DNA of 64,000 nucleotides from JACDAE01 sp963717195 (GCA_963717195.1 CAVQVR010000006.1:62001-126000), one strand, 5' to 3'. Numbered from the stretch's first letter, positions 45,529-55,949 are shown. The notes: a model not told the origin generated them from the sequence alone. A program made the numbers and translations.

Positions 45529-46488
45529 ATGGTACAATTTTTAATTAAACGTTTCATCGGTCTCCTATTCGTCATCGTTGGAGTCACCTTCATCACCTTC
45601 ATCCTGGGTTATTATGCCCCTGGAGATCCGATTCGCAATCTTTTAGGACAACATTTTAACTTGCAGCTTTACTTACAACTCAAGCACGCTTATGGGCTGG
45701 ATCTTCCCTGGTATCAACAATATTACAATTACCTCGTCAATCTCCTCCACTTCAACTTCGGATATTCCTATAAACAACAGGATCAAACGGTGTGGAGTAT
45801 CCTTGTCAGTGGCGTACCTATTTCGATGGAGCTAGGCTTCTGGGCACTTATTATTCAATTACTGCTCGGTATACCACTCGGTATCCTTTCAGCACTCAAA
45901 GCAAATACCTGGATTGATACCACAAACATGGGTATTATGCTTGTATTTTTTGCTGTGCCTGTCTTTGTCGTCTCTGTGTTTTGCCAATTAGCGATTGTCT
46001 GGCTCGATCAGCATACAGGCGGGAGCTGGCCTGTATCCGGTTGGGGAAATCCCTGGCAATATACCTGGGGTGACCTGCAATTCAAAATTGTTCCCATTCT
46101 CGTCTATGCCTTTACTGGTACAGCCTACTTTGCACGTCTTTCGCGGACAAGCATGCTGGAAGTTTTACGTCAGGACTATGTGCGTACAGCACGCGCAAAA
46201 GGACTGGTCGAACGCGTCGTCGTGTATCGCCATGCACTACGCAATGCACTGATCCCATTGGTCACTGTGTTGGGTTTCTCCATTGGTTTGCTGGTAACTG
46301 GCGCATTCTTCATTGAGCAGCTCTTCAATATTCCTGGCATTGCCCAGATCACTATCACCTCTATTAACGCACGCGACTATCCTGTTATTCAGGCAACGAC
46401 TGTCATGCTGGCAGTTGCTGTCGTGATAGGTAATCTCATATCCGATATTCTCTATACCGTCGTCGACCCACGCATTAAAGTCGCATAG
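45529..46488 (+). CDS. Oligopeptide ABC transporter permease, OppB/DppB type
   Basis: Six membrane helices and the typical N-terminus (MVQFLIKRFIGLLFVIVGV) with APGDPIRNLLG. The EAA-type cytoplasmic loop is DYVRTARAKGLVERVV, near residue 220, which contacts the ATPase. ATG 45529 has AAGGGGGC eight bases upstream; earlier in-frame codons look non-coding. Intact, 319 residues. The broken oppC starts 18 bases after its stop. Confidence 0.93.
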   Translation: MVQFLIKRFIGLLFVIVGVTFITFILGYYAPGDPIRNLLGQHFNLQLYLQLKHAYGLDLPWYQQYYNYLVNLLHFNFGYSYKQQDQTVWSILVSGVPISMELGFWALIIQLLLGIPLGILSALKANTWIDTTNMGIMLVFFAVPVFVVSVFCQLAIVWLDQHTGGSWPVSGWGNPWQYTWGDLQFKIVPILVYAFTGTAYFARLSRTSMLEVLRQDYVRTARAKGLVERVVVYRHALRNALIPLVTVLGFSIGLLVTGAFFIEQLFNIPGIAQITITSINARDYPVIQATTVMLAVAVVIGNLISDILYTVVDPRIKVA

Positions 46489-46505
46489 GAGGCACAACAA
46501 AACGC

Positions 46506-47624
46506 ATGGATACCAGAGATAGAAATACAGAGCCGACTGCTCAAGAGGCAATGCTTCCTAATGCCTCTTCACTATCATCAGATCCGTTGTTAGAAGATCT
46601 AGCCCAGAACACGTCCGCTACTACACAATCTGAGCAAACGGCGACTACACTTGATCAAAAAAAAGCAAAAGTTACTACACCATTGCAAGAATCGCTCGGA
46701 CGTTTCCGGCGCGATAAGCGTGCAATGGTTAGCCTTGGCGTCATTGTATTCTTTGTTTTGTTGGCTATCTTCGGTCCGCCAATCTATGAACATATTGGCA
46801 GCACCTATCAAAGCGCCATCAATGGTACAGTAGGACCTGCACTGTATCATAATCCCTTCCACCAGGAACTTGACAATCAGGATACTTTTATAAATGGTCA
46901 GAACTGGCTTGGCACCGATGCCATTGGACGAGATCTGCTGGCACGCCTGATGCAAGGTCTCCTCATCTCCATCAGCGTAGCTGTTCTGGTCGAAATAGTA
47001 GATATCGCGCTGGGAATCACAATAGGAGTTCTGGCGGGCTACTTCGGCGGCTGGATCGATCAGTTCCTCGCTCGCTTCACCGACATCATGTTCGCCTTCC
47101 CTGGCCTCCTATTCGTCATTCTGCATATCGGGCATTTTCGGTACAGCAGCCGATACTGCCTTCAGTAGCATTCCCATTATTGGCCCTAATGGTAATGCAC
47201 GCCTGATCCTCGTTTCTCTGGCTCTGGCCTTCACTACATGGCCTCTGATGGCACGCTATGTGCGCGGCCAAACATTGCAGCTCAAAGAACAGCAGTTCGT
47301 CGAGGCAGCACGTACTTCAGGGGCAGCGACTTTCAAATCATCCAGCATCACATCATTCCCAATCTCTCAGCATCGTGATTATCGCCTCGACACTTAATAT
47401 CTGCGAGTACCATCGTCGGCGAGGCAGGTATTAGCTTACTGGGATTAGGCGTCCAGTCGCCAGGTTCTAGCCTCGGTCTGATGATCGCGATGGTCTCAGT
47501 GAAATTGACAACCCATCCATGGGAAGTGCTGCTTCCTTCTCTCGTTCTCGCTATTATTGTGCTCTGCTTCTCATTCCTTGGCGATGGCCTGCGCGACGCC
47601 TTCGACCCTCGCTCAAAAGACTAG
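46506..47624 (+). pseudogene. Oligopeptide ABC transporter permease, OppC/DppC type, several frameshifts
   Basis: The N-terminal 200 residues (GRFRRDKRAMVSLGVIVFF, NWLGTDAIGRDLLARLM, ARFTDIMFAFPGLLFV) are in frame. Then at least four indels follow: an extra base near 47122, and missing bases near 47333, 47366 and 47396. Between them the coding frames read GIFGTAADTAFSSIP, RYVRGQTLQLKEQQFVEAAR, GEAGISLLGLGVQSPGSSLG and SFLGDGLRDAFDPR, all OppC-like. Coding sense is otherwise undamaged. This is either an error-rich sequence patch or very recent decay. Confidence 0.85.
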
Positions 47625-47644
47625 TCCTTGGAGAAAATAGAGAT

Positions 47645-48624
47645 ATGGCAACCAATTTACTTGAGGTCAATAACCTCAAAACTTACTTCTTTACACGTGG
47701 CGGCGTGGTCAAGGCCGTTGACGATGTCTCATTCACTATAAAATCAGGCGAGACCCTCGGTGTGGTGGGAGAAAGTGGATGCGGCAAAAGTGTCACCGCT
47801 CTCTCGGTCATGCGCCTCGATCGCTAATCCACCCGGCAAGATCGTCGGCGGCGAAATTAATTTCGATGGCGATAATATCCTTGAGAAAAGCCAGGACGAG
47901 CTGACCGACCTGCGCGGCAGCAAGATCTCGATGATCTTCCAGGATCCCATGACCTCGCTTAATCCGGTCTTCACTGTTGGCTTATCAGATCGCAGAGACC
48001 GTCAAACGCCACCGTAAAGATGTCAACAACGATCAGGCCTGGAAACGCGCCGTAGAGATGCTGGACCTCGTACGTATCTCAGATGCCAAACGACGCGCTA
48101 AAAACTATCCTCACGAATTCAGTGGTGGTATGCGCCAGCGTGTTATGATCGCTATTGCCCTGGCCTGTAACCCTCAATTATTGATCGCCGACGAACCAAC
48201 AACCGCCCTCGATGTCACCATTCAGGCTCAGGTACTTGATCTGATGAAAGGTCTCTCACAAGAATTTGGTACCGCCGTTATGCTAATTACACACGATCTT
48301 GGCGTCGTAGCTGGCACCTGCCAGCATGTGAATGTAATGTACGCGGGCCATGTTGTGGAGTCAGCACCCGTGAAACAGATTTTTGACACGCCAGCTCATC
48401 CATATACAACTGGCCTGCTTCAGTCCATTCCACGCCTTAATGATGAGCGTGGCGCTCGACTCACACCTATCGCCGGACAGCCACCCGATCTGTCGAACCC
48501 ACCGGTTGGCTGCCCCTACGCTCCACGCTGCCCCAAGGTTCAGAGTCGCTGCCGCGAGGAACGCCCAGAACTGATGCCCGTCGATCGTGGTGAACAGGTC
48601 GCCGCCTGCTTCTATCCAAACTAA
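47645..48624 (+). pseudogene. Oligopeptide ABC transporter ATPase, OppD/DppD type, two frameshifts
   Basis: The first frame has Walker A GESGCGKSVTALS and stops at 47827; one extra base in CGCCTCGATCGC breaks MRLIANPPG. A second inserted base near 47980 breaks TVGYQIAET. The remaining frame has the ABC signature FSGGMRQRVMIAIAL, Walker B LLIADEPTTALDV, the switch His in LITHDLG and the C-terminal Cys cluster (GCPYAPRCPKVQSRC) typical of OppD. Corrected length is about 326 residues. Confidence 0.87.
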
Positions 48625-48637
48625 TGAGGAGAGTGTT

Positions 48638-49642
48638 ATGGTACAAGAAGTTGAAACGCCCAGAGAGACCGGAACAACATTAATCGATGTCAAGGGCTTA
48701 AAAGTTCACTTTCCCATCAAGGGAGGCATCCTGGGTCGCACCGTCGCAAATGTGAAAGCCGTCGATGGAGTAGACCTCTTTGTGCGACATGGCGAGACGC
48801 TCGGCCTGGTAGGAGAAAGCGGCTGCGGAAAATCTACGACGGGACGCGCCATCTTACAATTGATTAAGCCGACCGAAGGGAGTGTCAAACTGGACGGCGT
48901 TGAACTGACAACGCTTCCAGCTAATGAACTACGCAAAAAGCGTGCACAGATGCAGATGGTCTTCCAGGATCCCTATGGCTCTCTCGATCCACGCTATACG
49001 GTTGGGCAAATTGTCTCGGAGCCACTAGAGAACTTTAAACACGGCAACAGCAAAGAGATCCGCGACGAGGTGGCAAACTTGCTGGAGACGGTGGGCCTTA
49101 ACCCTTTTTATGTGAACCGTTTCGCTCACGAGTTCAGCGGCGGTCAACGTCAGCGTATCGGTATCGCCCGCGCACTCGCTCTGCATCCATCCCTTATTGT
49201 TGCAGACGAACCGGTCTCCGCGCTTGATGTGTCGATTCAGGCTCAGGTACTCAACCTTATGCAGGATCTGCAAGGCAAATTTGGCCTCACATATCTCTTC
49301 GTCGCCCACAACCTCTCAGTTGTGAAACATATCAGTGAACGCATTGCGGTCATGTATCTGGGTCGCGTCGTAGAACTGACAAAAAGTGAAGAGCTTTACA
49401 AGATGCCGCTGCATCCTTACACTCAAGCATTGCTCTCCGCCATCCCTGTACCTGATCCCGACATCGAAGCCAAACGCAAACGCATTATTCTCGAAGGCGA
49501 TGTCCCTAGCCCGGTCAATCCTCCCAGTGGCTGTAATTTCCATCCGCGCTGCTGGAAAGCCCAGGCCATCTGCCGCGAGGTCATCCCACCCTTAGAAGAG
49601 AAACAGTCGAACCATTATGCCGCGTGCCACTTTCCTGGCTAA
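48638..49642 (+). CDS. Oligopeptide ABC transporter ATPase, OppF/DppF type
   Basis: Intact ATPase with Walker A GESGCGKSTTGRA, signature FSGGQRQRIGIARAL, Walker B LIVADEPVSALDV and the C-terminal oligopeptide transporter domain with conserved Cys (GCNFHPRCWKAQAIC). ATG 48638 follows GAGGAGAG. It powers peptide import together with OppD. Length is 334 residues. It ends the operon; a palindromic element begins 21 bases later. Confidence 0.93.
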   Translation: MVQEVETPRETGTTLIDVKGLKVHFPIKGGILGRTVANVKAVDGVDLFVRHGETLGLVGESGCGKSTTGRAILQLIKPTEGSVKLDGVELTTLPANELRKKRAQMQMVFQDPYGSLDPRYTVGQIVSEPLENFKHGNSKEIRDEVANLLETVGLNPFYVNRFAHEFSGGQRQRIGIARALALHPSLIVADEPVSALDVSIQAQVLNLMQDLQGKFGLTYLFVAHNLSVVKHISERIAVMYLGRVVELTKSEELYKMPLHPYTQALLSAIPVPDPDIEAKRKRIILEGDVPSPVNPPSGCNFHPRCWKAQAICREVIPPLEEKQSNHYAACHFPG

Positions 49643-49662
49643 ATAACAATAGGATAATTGGT

Positions 49663-49916
49663 GTAGGGGCGGCGTTGACGCCCATTGATTCCAACAAATG
49701 AGGGGCGCTCCCAAAAATGATGCAGCAAAAATGCAAAAATGCGTATACTACTGTAGGGACCACGTTTACGGCGTCCGTGATTTATCATTTCCTCCCTTTC
49801 CACCACAGCTATCTCGTGTTCAACGGGGAGGATGCGATAAATCGTGGACGCCGTAAACGTGGTCCCTACTGTGTTTAGCGTAAATAGTTGGAGTCAATAC
49901 GTTGACGCTGCCCCTA
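49663..49916. repeat. Nested pair of palindromic repeat elements
   Basis: Outer ends GTAGGGGCGGCGTTGACG (from 49663) and an imperfect complement ending at 49916 enclose an inner element. The inner arms, 49753-49786 and 49836-49869 (34 bp, three mismatches), begin GTAGGGACCACG and contain GGCGTCC and GATTTATC. This looks like one element inserted within another of the same family. Confidence 0.8.
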
Positions 49917-50016
49917 CATTGTCTCATTGCGCTATTTTTTTAGCATATACTATTTTTATTTTATATGTTATAATTTCTTCGTAGGGGCATGTCCTTACGA
50001 AAGGATGCAAGAAACT

Positions 50017-50709
50017 ATGAGCGATCTTTCAACCCACGACGAGCATGAAACTATTCCCATCTTGCCTGACTCCATCCCCATCATCATGCCTGAACTGCCG
50101 CCCAAACGCGTCCTTACAACCATGCAGGAGTTTAAGGCAGTCAGCGATGAAACACGCTCACGCATCCTGGGCCTGATTCAGCAACAACCAGCTACAGCTC
50201 GTCAGGTCGCGGATCGCCTTGGCGCTACATCTGGTGCCATCGGACATCATTTACACCTGCTCGAAGCGGCGGGACTCGTTCAGGTTGTTGCACGCCGATT
50301 TGTTCGTGGCACGGTCGCCAATTACTATACACGCACGGCACGTACTTTCGTATTCGATTTTCCACGCGAGATCAAAGGAGATGATCCCATTGATTCTATT
50401 AGCTTGCATAAAGTCGACCATCTCCATGATGAAATGATCAGTGCACAGATGAGCAGGAAAGAGGATCCATATTGGCGTACCGCATTCCTGCATCTGCGCC
50501 TCACACCAGAACGGGCCACCCTCTATCTCCAACGCCTGAATTCTCTTGTAGAAGATATGATTCACGAAGCTCCTGAACCATCCGGGCAGGTCTATAGCAT
50601 CTTTACTGCGACGTTTACATCCCCTGACTACCTTCAAGTTGAAAAACCAGCTACAGTTGCGGAAACTCAGGAAAACGATGGAGGAACCTCATGCAACCAG
50701 CAGAAGTAA
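50017..50709 (+). CDS. ArsR-type winged-helix regulator
   Basis: A helix-turn-helix of the ArsR/MarR winged-helix type (FKAVSDETRSRILGLIQQQP, ARQVADRLGATSGAIGHHLHLLEAAG) is followed by a C-terminal helical region of about 110 residues. No metal-binding Cys motif is seen, so the ligand is probably organic. The MFS gene overlaps its end by 19 bases, making it a likely local repressor of that exporter. ATG 50017 with AAGGA upstream is preferred over longer starts. Length 230 residues. Confidence 0.85.
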   Translation: MSDLSTHDEHETIPILPDSIPIIMPELPPKRVLTTMQEFKAVSDETRSRILGLIQQQPATARQVADRLGATSGAIGHHLHLLEAAGLVQVVARRFVRGTVANYYTRTARTFVFDFPREIKGDDPIDSISLHKVDHLHDEMISAQMSRKEDPYWRTAFLHLRLTPERATLYLQRLNSLVEDMIHEAPEPSGQVYSIFTATFTSPDYLQVEKPATVAETQENDGGTSCNQQK

Positions 50710-51944
50710 GACAGGACCAGGTACAAACCCCCAGACCATCACTCTGGCGCAATCGTGACTATATGCTCTTATGGAGCGGCCAGCTTGTCTCCTCAGTTGG
50801 AAGTCAGGTTTCGCAACTCGCCTTTCCGTTACTGATCCTGGCACTCACACATTCTCCGGCACAGGCTGGCCTTGCAGGCGCGTTACGAGCCTTGCCTTAT
50901 CTCATATTTAGCCTGCCCGCTGGAGCATTAATCGATCGCTGGGATCGCAAACGTGTCATGATTCTTAGCGATATAGTGCGTGGCCTGGCCCTTGGCAGCA
51001 TTCCGCTGACATTCGCCTTTGGGCATTTGACGATTATCCAGCTCTATATCGTATCAACACTTGAGGGAACGTTCTTTGTCTTCTTCAATATTGCAGAAGC
51101 CGCCTGCCTGCCGCGCGTCGTCCCCAAAGTTCAATTGCCAGCCGCCACAGCACAAAACCAGGCGACCGATGGCATCACTGCACTTGCGGGTCCGTCACTC
51201 GGCGGTGTTCTCTACGCGTTTGGAAACGCCATTCCATTTCTGACTGACGCGATCTCGTATATAGGATCAGTCATCTCACTCTTTTTCATCAAAACGCGTT
51301 TTCAAGAGAAGCGTACTATAGCGCAGCGCAAACTGTGGATCGAGATATGGGAGGGATTACGCTGGCTCTGGCAACACCCCCTGATTCGCTTCATAGCTAT
51401 TCTCACCGGAGCCTGGAATCTGGTCTCTGCAGGCTACACGCTCATCGTCATTGTGCTAGCTCAGAGTATGCATGCATCGTCATTTCTCATTGGCATCATT
51501 CTGGCTATCAGCGGCCTGGGTGCTATTTTTGGAGCCATCGTCGCGCCCTATTTTCAGCGTCGTTTCACCTTCGGACAGGTAATTATTGCCTCAACCTGGT
51601 TCGGCGCACTGGCTATCGCGCTCTTTCTTCTTGCTCCCAACTTGATCGTATTGGGCATCGTTTCCCTGTTCAGTTTTATCGCGGGTCCTATCTATAATGT
51701 CGTGCAGTTCAGTTATCGTAGCGCCCTCATCCCCGATACGTTACAGGGGCGCGTCAATAGCGTCTTTCGCCTGATCGCCTTTGGTGGTCAGCCGATCGGA
51801 TTAGCCTTGATCGGCTGGCTGATCCAGAGCAGCGGAGTGACCAGGACCATTATCTACTGTTCCATCTTCCTTGTCTTGTTCGCGATATTAGCGACTATCA
51901 ATACACATGTCCGTCATGCGCAACCGCTGGCGAATATAACATAG
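50691..51944 (+). CDS. MFS transporter (EntS/MFS_3-like exporter)
   Basis: About twelve hydrophobic helices in 417 residues and the MFS loop motif GALIDRWDRKRVMILSD between helices 2 and 3. The start LWRNRDYMLLWSGQLVSSVG is typical of MFS_3 exporters, which pump drugs, siderophores or macrolides. It overlaps the regulator gene by 19 bases and is translated from GGAGG within that gene. Substrate is unknown. Confidence 0.92.
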   Translation: MQPAEVRQDQVQTPRPSLWRNRDYMLLWSGQLVSSVGSQVSQLAFPLLILALTHSPAQAGLAGALRALPYLIFSLPAGALIDRWDRKRVMILSDIVRGLALGSIPLTFAFGHLTIIQLYIVSTLEGTFFVFFNIAEAACLPRVVPKVQLPAATAQNQATDGITALAGPSLGGVLYAFGNAIPFLTDAISYIGSVISLFFIKTRFQEKRTIAQRKLWIEIWEGLRWLWQHPLIRFIAILTGAWNLVSAGYTLIVIVLAQSMHASSFLIGIILAISGLGAIFGAIVAPYFQRRFTFGQVIIASTWFGALAIALFLLAPNLIVLGIVSLFSFIAGPIYNVVQFSYRSALIPDTLQGRVNSVFRLIAFGGQPIGLALIGWLIQSSGVTRTIIYCSIFLVLFAILATINTHVRHAQPLANIT

Positions 51945-52148
51945 CGCCCTTCCAGAAATGCCGAATGCATCAGATAATAGACGTTCTGTCGTAGCTATCA
52001 TATCCGGTGATGGAGGAGTTTTGGCACGTTGCATATCTTGTGCTCTACTTTCTTTCCCATAAACGACGAGGAACATTCAATATCCGTTCGCGCTGCTCAA
52101 ACAGTACATGTACTGCGACGAGCATCCAGGCAGTGCAGATTGCTGAAT

Positions 52149-52781
52149 TTATGGAGAGACCGCAACTTCCCCTGGTATATCTCTGTCTGGTGCACTAAGT
52201 AGAGAGGATTCCTGTAAAGGAGTGCGCCAATACAGTCCACCCTCACGCTGCATCAAGCCTTCCTTCGCACTGATCAACTCCCGACGCAAAAAGGCCGAAT
52301 CTTCATGATGACGCTGGATTATCTCATTGACCTGAGCTTCTTTGTAAAGCACACCATACTCAAACAGATGCGCAAACCACTTTAGAATAACCGTGCGTTT
52401 CTTGCGGCTGGCAGGAATCTCTTTGAGGCGTGGCCCATCAAAGAAATCTCGGATCACCTTACGCTCCCAGGCATCACCTTCCAGGTCATCGACCAGCGTC
52501 GCCATTTTCTCGGGCGTCAGGAGATGCTTATTCGTCTTACGTAACGCATCGGTATCGAGCCAGTAATAATGTGTATTCCCATCCGAACGCATTCCTACCA
52601 GACCGATTTCTTTGAGCCTGGCAAGATGATGAGAGACGGTAGGAGCACGCAACTGCAGGAGCGCCGCCAGTTCCTCTACACTCCGTTCGTCATTCGCCAG
52701 AATACCCAGTATCTTCAACCTGTTCTCATCGGCCAGTACCTTAAAGAACTGGAGCAACGATTGCAATTCTTCTTGTGGCAT
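52149..52781 (-). CDS. ArsR-type regulator with DUF2087 domain
   Basis: Residues 1-85 are an ArsR winged helix (FKVLADENRLKILGILANDE, APTVSHHLARLKEIGLV). Residues 120-190 match DUF2087 (IPASRKKRTVILKWFAHLFE, LISAKEGLMQREGGLYWR), often fused to such regulators. Target genes are unknown; no divergent gene overlaps its promoter. An AT-rich stretch (TATATCTAATTAGAATTATA) immediately upstream could be an operator. Length is 210 residues. Confidence 0.88.
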   Translation of the reverse strand: MPQEELQSLLQFFKVLADENRLKILGILANDERSVEELAALLQLRAPTVSHHLARLKEIGLVGMRSDGNTHYYWLDTDALRKTNKHLLTPEKMATLVDDLEGDAWERKVIRDFFDGPRLKEIPASRKKRTVILKWFAHLFEYGVLYKEAQVNEIIQRHHEDSAFLRRELISAKEGLMQREGGLYWRTPLQESSLLSAPDRDIPGEVAVSP

Positions 52782-53074
52782 ATTCTTCTCCTATATAGAC
52801 ATATATCTAATTAGAATTATATCGAATAATAAAGAAATGTCAAGGTGAAGGTAGCCAATCGGGTAAAGGCCGAAAAGTTCGGAACAAAAAAAGCTTTGTG
52901 AGATAGAGCCCTGTATCAACGTAGTATAAAACAGTTACCATTGACTTTCCTTATGAGTGCCAACAGGAAAGTTAGTAACCTCTGGATAGACAGCAGAGAA
53001 AATATCTATTTCCAATGTTGTATCCATCGTCGGTTTCCTTTTTAAGCACATCATTATTTCCCAAGGAGGCTTCT
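52782..53074. other. Divergent spacer between the ArsR-DUF2087 gene and dppA
   Basis: About 290 AT-rich bases holding both promoters; no ORF or repeat of note was seen. Confidence 0.4.
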
Positions 53075-54787
53075 ATGCACAGGAGATCAAATCGAGCACT
53101 TGTGACATCATGCTCTTTCCTGGCGATACTCGCTTTGCTGCTCGCAGCCTGCGGTCCCTCGGGCACGTCGGCTCCCTCTAGCAGTACCACTACATCTACC
53201 AAACCAGTACGCGGTGGAACCTGGACGGACGATTTGTTCGAAGACGCAAGCTCGCTTCTTCCGAACGGCACCAGTGAAACATATGCAGTGGTGATTGACC
53301 AGACGCTCTGGGCACCATTGTTTCTGGGAACACCTACAGGACAGATCACCACTGGATTAGCACAGGAAATACCAACCCAGGCGAATGGCGGTATTTCAGC
53401 TGATCTGAAAACCTGGACTTTCAAGCTCAAACCTGGCTTGAAATGGTCGGATGGGCAGCCATTGACGGCTAAAGACATTGATTTTACATGGAAACTTTGG
53501 GACAATGCCAGCTATGGGGCCGCAACTACGGTAGGCTTTAATCTCATCAAGTCTACAACGATCTCAAGCGATAACCTGTCGATCACCTTCCACCTGTCCC
53601 AGGGATTTTCGCCATTTCTCGCCTCATGGGTAGACGGCGTCAATGCACCGATGCCGGAACATATTTTTGCGAGCATGAAGCCTGGAGATGTCTTGAAATC
53701 ATCGCAGAACCAGGACCCCACGGTCAGTAGTGGACCATTCACAATGACCACTAGCAAACCAGGAACCGAATATGTCGTTACACGGAATCCCAACTATTAT
53801 CAGGCGGCACAGGGACTTCCTTATCTCGATAGTATCGTCTTCCGTGTTGTGCCAGACGAGGACACCATCCTCAAAGATCTCCAATCGGGCGCAGTCAATT
53901 CGTCATGGTTCCTTGATGTAACAAAAACAACGTCGTACAAAGCCCTGTCAAATTATACGCTGGCGGTAGCACCCGCATCCGCTGGTTACGAAGCTATCTA
54001 CTTTAATGAAAAGAACCCAATCCTGAAAGACGTGAATGTACGTAAAGCGGTCGCCCTGGCCATCAACCCGGCAACACTGATCTCAATTGCACGGCATGGA
54101 CAGGCTGCACCACTCTGTACAGATCATCCAAGCGGCGTTCATCCTGGCTTCCAGGCAGATGCCCCCTGTCCCAAATATGATCCCGCTGCCGCAAAAACGC
54201 TCCTCCAAAATGATGGCTGGAAGCTAGGCTCCGACAACGTCTTCGCCAAGAACGGGCAGAGACTCGAGTTCCAGTATTCCACAACTTCGGGTAATCCCTG
54301 GCGCGCTGAAGACGAAGTCATTATCCAGCAGGACCTGGCAGCAGTCGGCATCAAGATCGACATCACCAACTATCCTGGCAGCACCTTCTTCGGCAGCATT
54401 CTGCCACAAGGACAGGTGAGCAAGTATGGGATGGCAGAGTTTGAAGAAACCTTCACCTATGATGGTGATGATGCCTCCATCTTCGCTTGCAACCAGATCC
54501 CAACGGCTGCCAACAGCTATGGTACAGGCAATTACGCTTTCTACTGCAATCCCGCACTGGATAAGTTGTTTATTCAGGAAGAGTCAACCGCAGATCCCGC
54601 TGCACGTCAACTGATCTTCAACCAGATCCACCAGATCTATCTCACAGATTTTCCTTTTGTTACCGAGTACGAGCCTCATGATATTGCGGTCTTCAAAAAT
54701 ACGGGCCACAATTACATCGTTGGTGCTGAAGGCGCATCTGAGACGGTCAACGTTATGAACTGGTGGTGCACAGGCGGTAAGTGTTAA
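53075..54787 (+). CDS. dppA: Dipeptide/oligopeptide-binding lipoprotein
   Basis: Signal peptide with lipobox LAAC, a Ser/Thr linker, then an SBP_bac_5 domain (WTFKLKPGLKWSDGQPLTAKD, VNVRKAVALAINPATL). It is less similar to the three paralogues at 32-45 kb, representing another subfamily. A C-terminal Cys pair (WWCTGGKC) may form a disulfide. CAAGGAGG lies six bases before ATG 53075. First gene of an intact dppABCDF operon. Confidence 0.93.
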   Translation: MHRRSNRALVTSCSFLAILALLLAACGPSGTSAPSSSTTTSTKPVRGGTWTDDLFEDASSLLPNGTSETYAVVIDQTLWAPLFLGTPTGQITTGLAQEIPTQANGGISADLKTWTFKLKPGLKWSDGQPLTAKDIDFTWKLWDNASYGAATTVGFNLIKSTTISSDNLSITFHLSQGFSPFLASWVDGVNAPMPEHIFASMKPGDVLKSSQNQDPTVSSGPFTMTTSKPGTEYVVTRNPNYYQAAQGLPYLDSIVFRVVPDEDTILKDLQSGAVNSSWFLDVTKTTSYKALSNYTLAVAPASAGYEAIYFNEKNPILKDVNVRKAVALAINPATLISIARHGQAAPLCTDHPSGVHPGFQADAPCPKYDPAAAKTLLQNDGWKLGSDNVFAKNGQRLEFQYSTTSGNPWRAEDEVIIQQDLAAVGIKIDITNYPGSTFFGSILPQGQVSKYGMAEFEETFTYDGDDASIFACNQIPTAANSYGTGNYAFYCNPALDKLFIQEESTADPAARQLIFNQIHQIYLTDFPFVTEYEPHDIAVFKNTGHNYIVGAEGASETVNVMNWWCTGGKC

Positions 54788-54838
54788 GTGTATCATGATA
54801 GGATGCCTCTCACAGTGTCCTTTGTGATCTTTCTGTGA

Positions 54839-54882
54839 CAAGCCTCTGAGGAAGCCTTTAAAAATACTTCCTCAGAGGCTTG
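54839..54882 (+). terminator. Perfect 16-bp hairpin between dppA and dppB
   Basis: Arms 54839-54854 and 54867-54882 (CAAGCCTCTGAGGAAG) pair perfectly around a 12-base loop with an A-rich stretch. The T-run is weak. Position matches the hairpin after the 43348 binding-protein gene. Confidence 0.75.
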
Positions 54883-54975
54883 CTTCTATCTCATAGGAAT
54901 TGTTATACTATGGTCAAATAATCGCTTTCCTCTTCCACAACGACGATTATGATACGTTTGATATGGAGGTTCATA

Positions 54976-55938
54976 ATGGGAAGATACATTATCAGAAGGG
55001 TGCTACAAGCGATACCTCTGCTTTTCCTGGTTTCCATTGCCATGTTCGGATTAATTCATCTTTTACCAGGAGGGCCCGTCGGTGTATTTCTAAACCCCCG
55101 CCTGAGTGCAGCGGGACGGCAGAACCTGGAGGCTCGCTTTGGCTTGAATGATCCCTTGCCACTACAATATATCAAGTGGTTACTCAATGCTTTTCAAGGC
55201 AACTTCGGCTTTTCTTTTGAAACCAACCAGCCGGTAACACAGGTACTGGGAGAACACTTTCCCCCAACCCTCGAACTATTTATTTCAGCCTTAGTGCTTG
55301 CACTCATCGTTGCCATCATCTTAGGCACAATCAGTGCAATGCGCCAGAATACCGCAACCGACTATGTCGTTACATCTCTCTCGTATTTCGGCCTCTCTAT
55401 GCCAGTTTTCTTCTTCGCTCTTATCGCACAAGAGGTCTTCGGCGTGGCTCTCCACGTGTTGCCCACATCAGGTATAGCAACCGCAGGCGTCACATACGAC
55501 GCCTTTAATGGTGCATGGGACAACTTCAATCATTTGCTCTTACCAATGCTCGTCCTTGCAACTGGCTTCATAGCTGAGTGGAGCCGTTATCTGCGCTCCA
55601 GCATGATTGAGGTAAAAAAACAAGATTATGTACGTACAGCTCAATCAAAGGGTGCAAGCACCTTTAGAGTACTTACGCGCCATGCCTTACGTAATGCATT
55701 GATTCCACTGGTGACTATTGTTGCTATTGACTTTGGTTCGATTGCAGGTGGTGCAGCCATTACAGAAACGGTCTTTGCATGGCCTGGTGTAGGACGCCTC
55801 TTTCTCGATTCGCTTGATGCCAGGGACTATCCCGTACTCCTATCAATGTTGGTTATTGCAGCCACGTTCGTGATCGTCGCAAATCTACTCGCCGACATAC
55901 TCTATGCTGTGATCGACCCACGGATACGCTACTCGTAA
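54976..55938 (+). CDS. dppB: Dipeptide ABC transporter permease DppB
   Basis: Six membrane helices, N-terminus MGRYIIRRVLQAIPLLFLVS with LLPGGPVG, and EAA loop DYVRTAQSKGASTFRV. ATG 54976 follows GGAGG. It forms the membrane channel with DppC. Length 320 residues is normal. Confidence 0.93.
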   Translation: MGRYIIRRVLQAIPLLFLVSIAMFGLIHLLPGGPVGVFLNPRLSAAGRQNLEARFGLNDPLPLQYIKWLLNAFQGNFGFSFETNQPVTQVLGEHFPPTLELFISALVLALIVAIILGTISAMRQNTATDYVVTSLSYFGLSMPVFFFALIAQEVFGVALHVLPTSGIATAGVTYDAFNGAWDNFNHLLLPMLVLATGFIAEWSRYLRSSMIEVKKQDYVRTAQSKGASTFRVLTRHALRNALIPLVTIVAIDFGSIAGGAAITETVFAWPGVGRLFLDSLDARDYPVLLSMLVIAATFVIVANLLADILYAVIDPRIRYS

Positions 55939-55949
55939 AGGAGAGAGTT

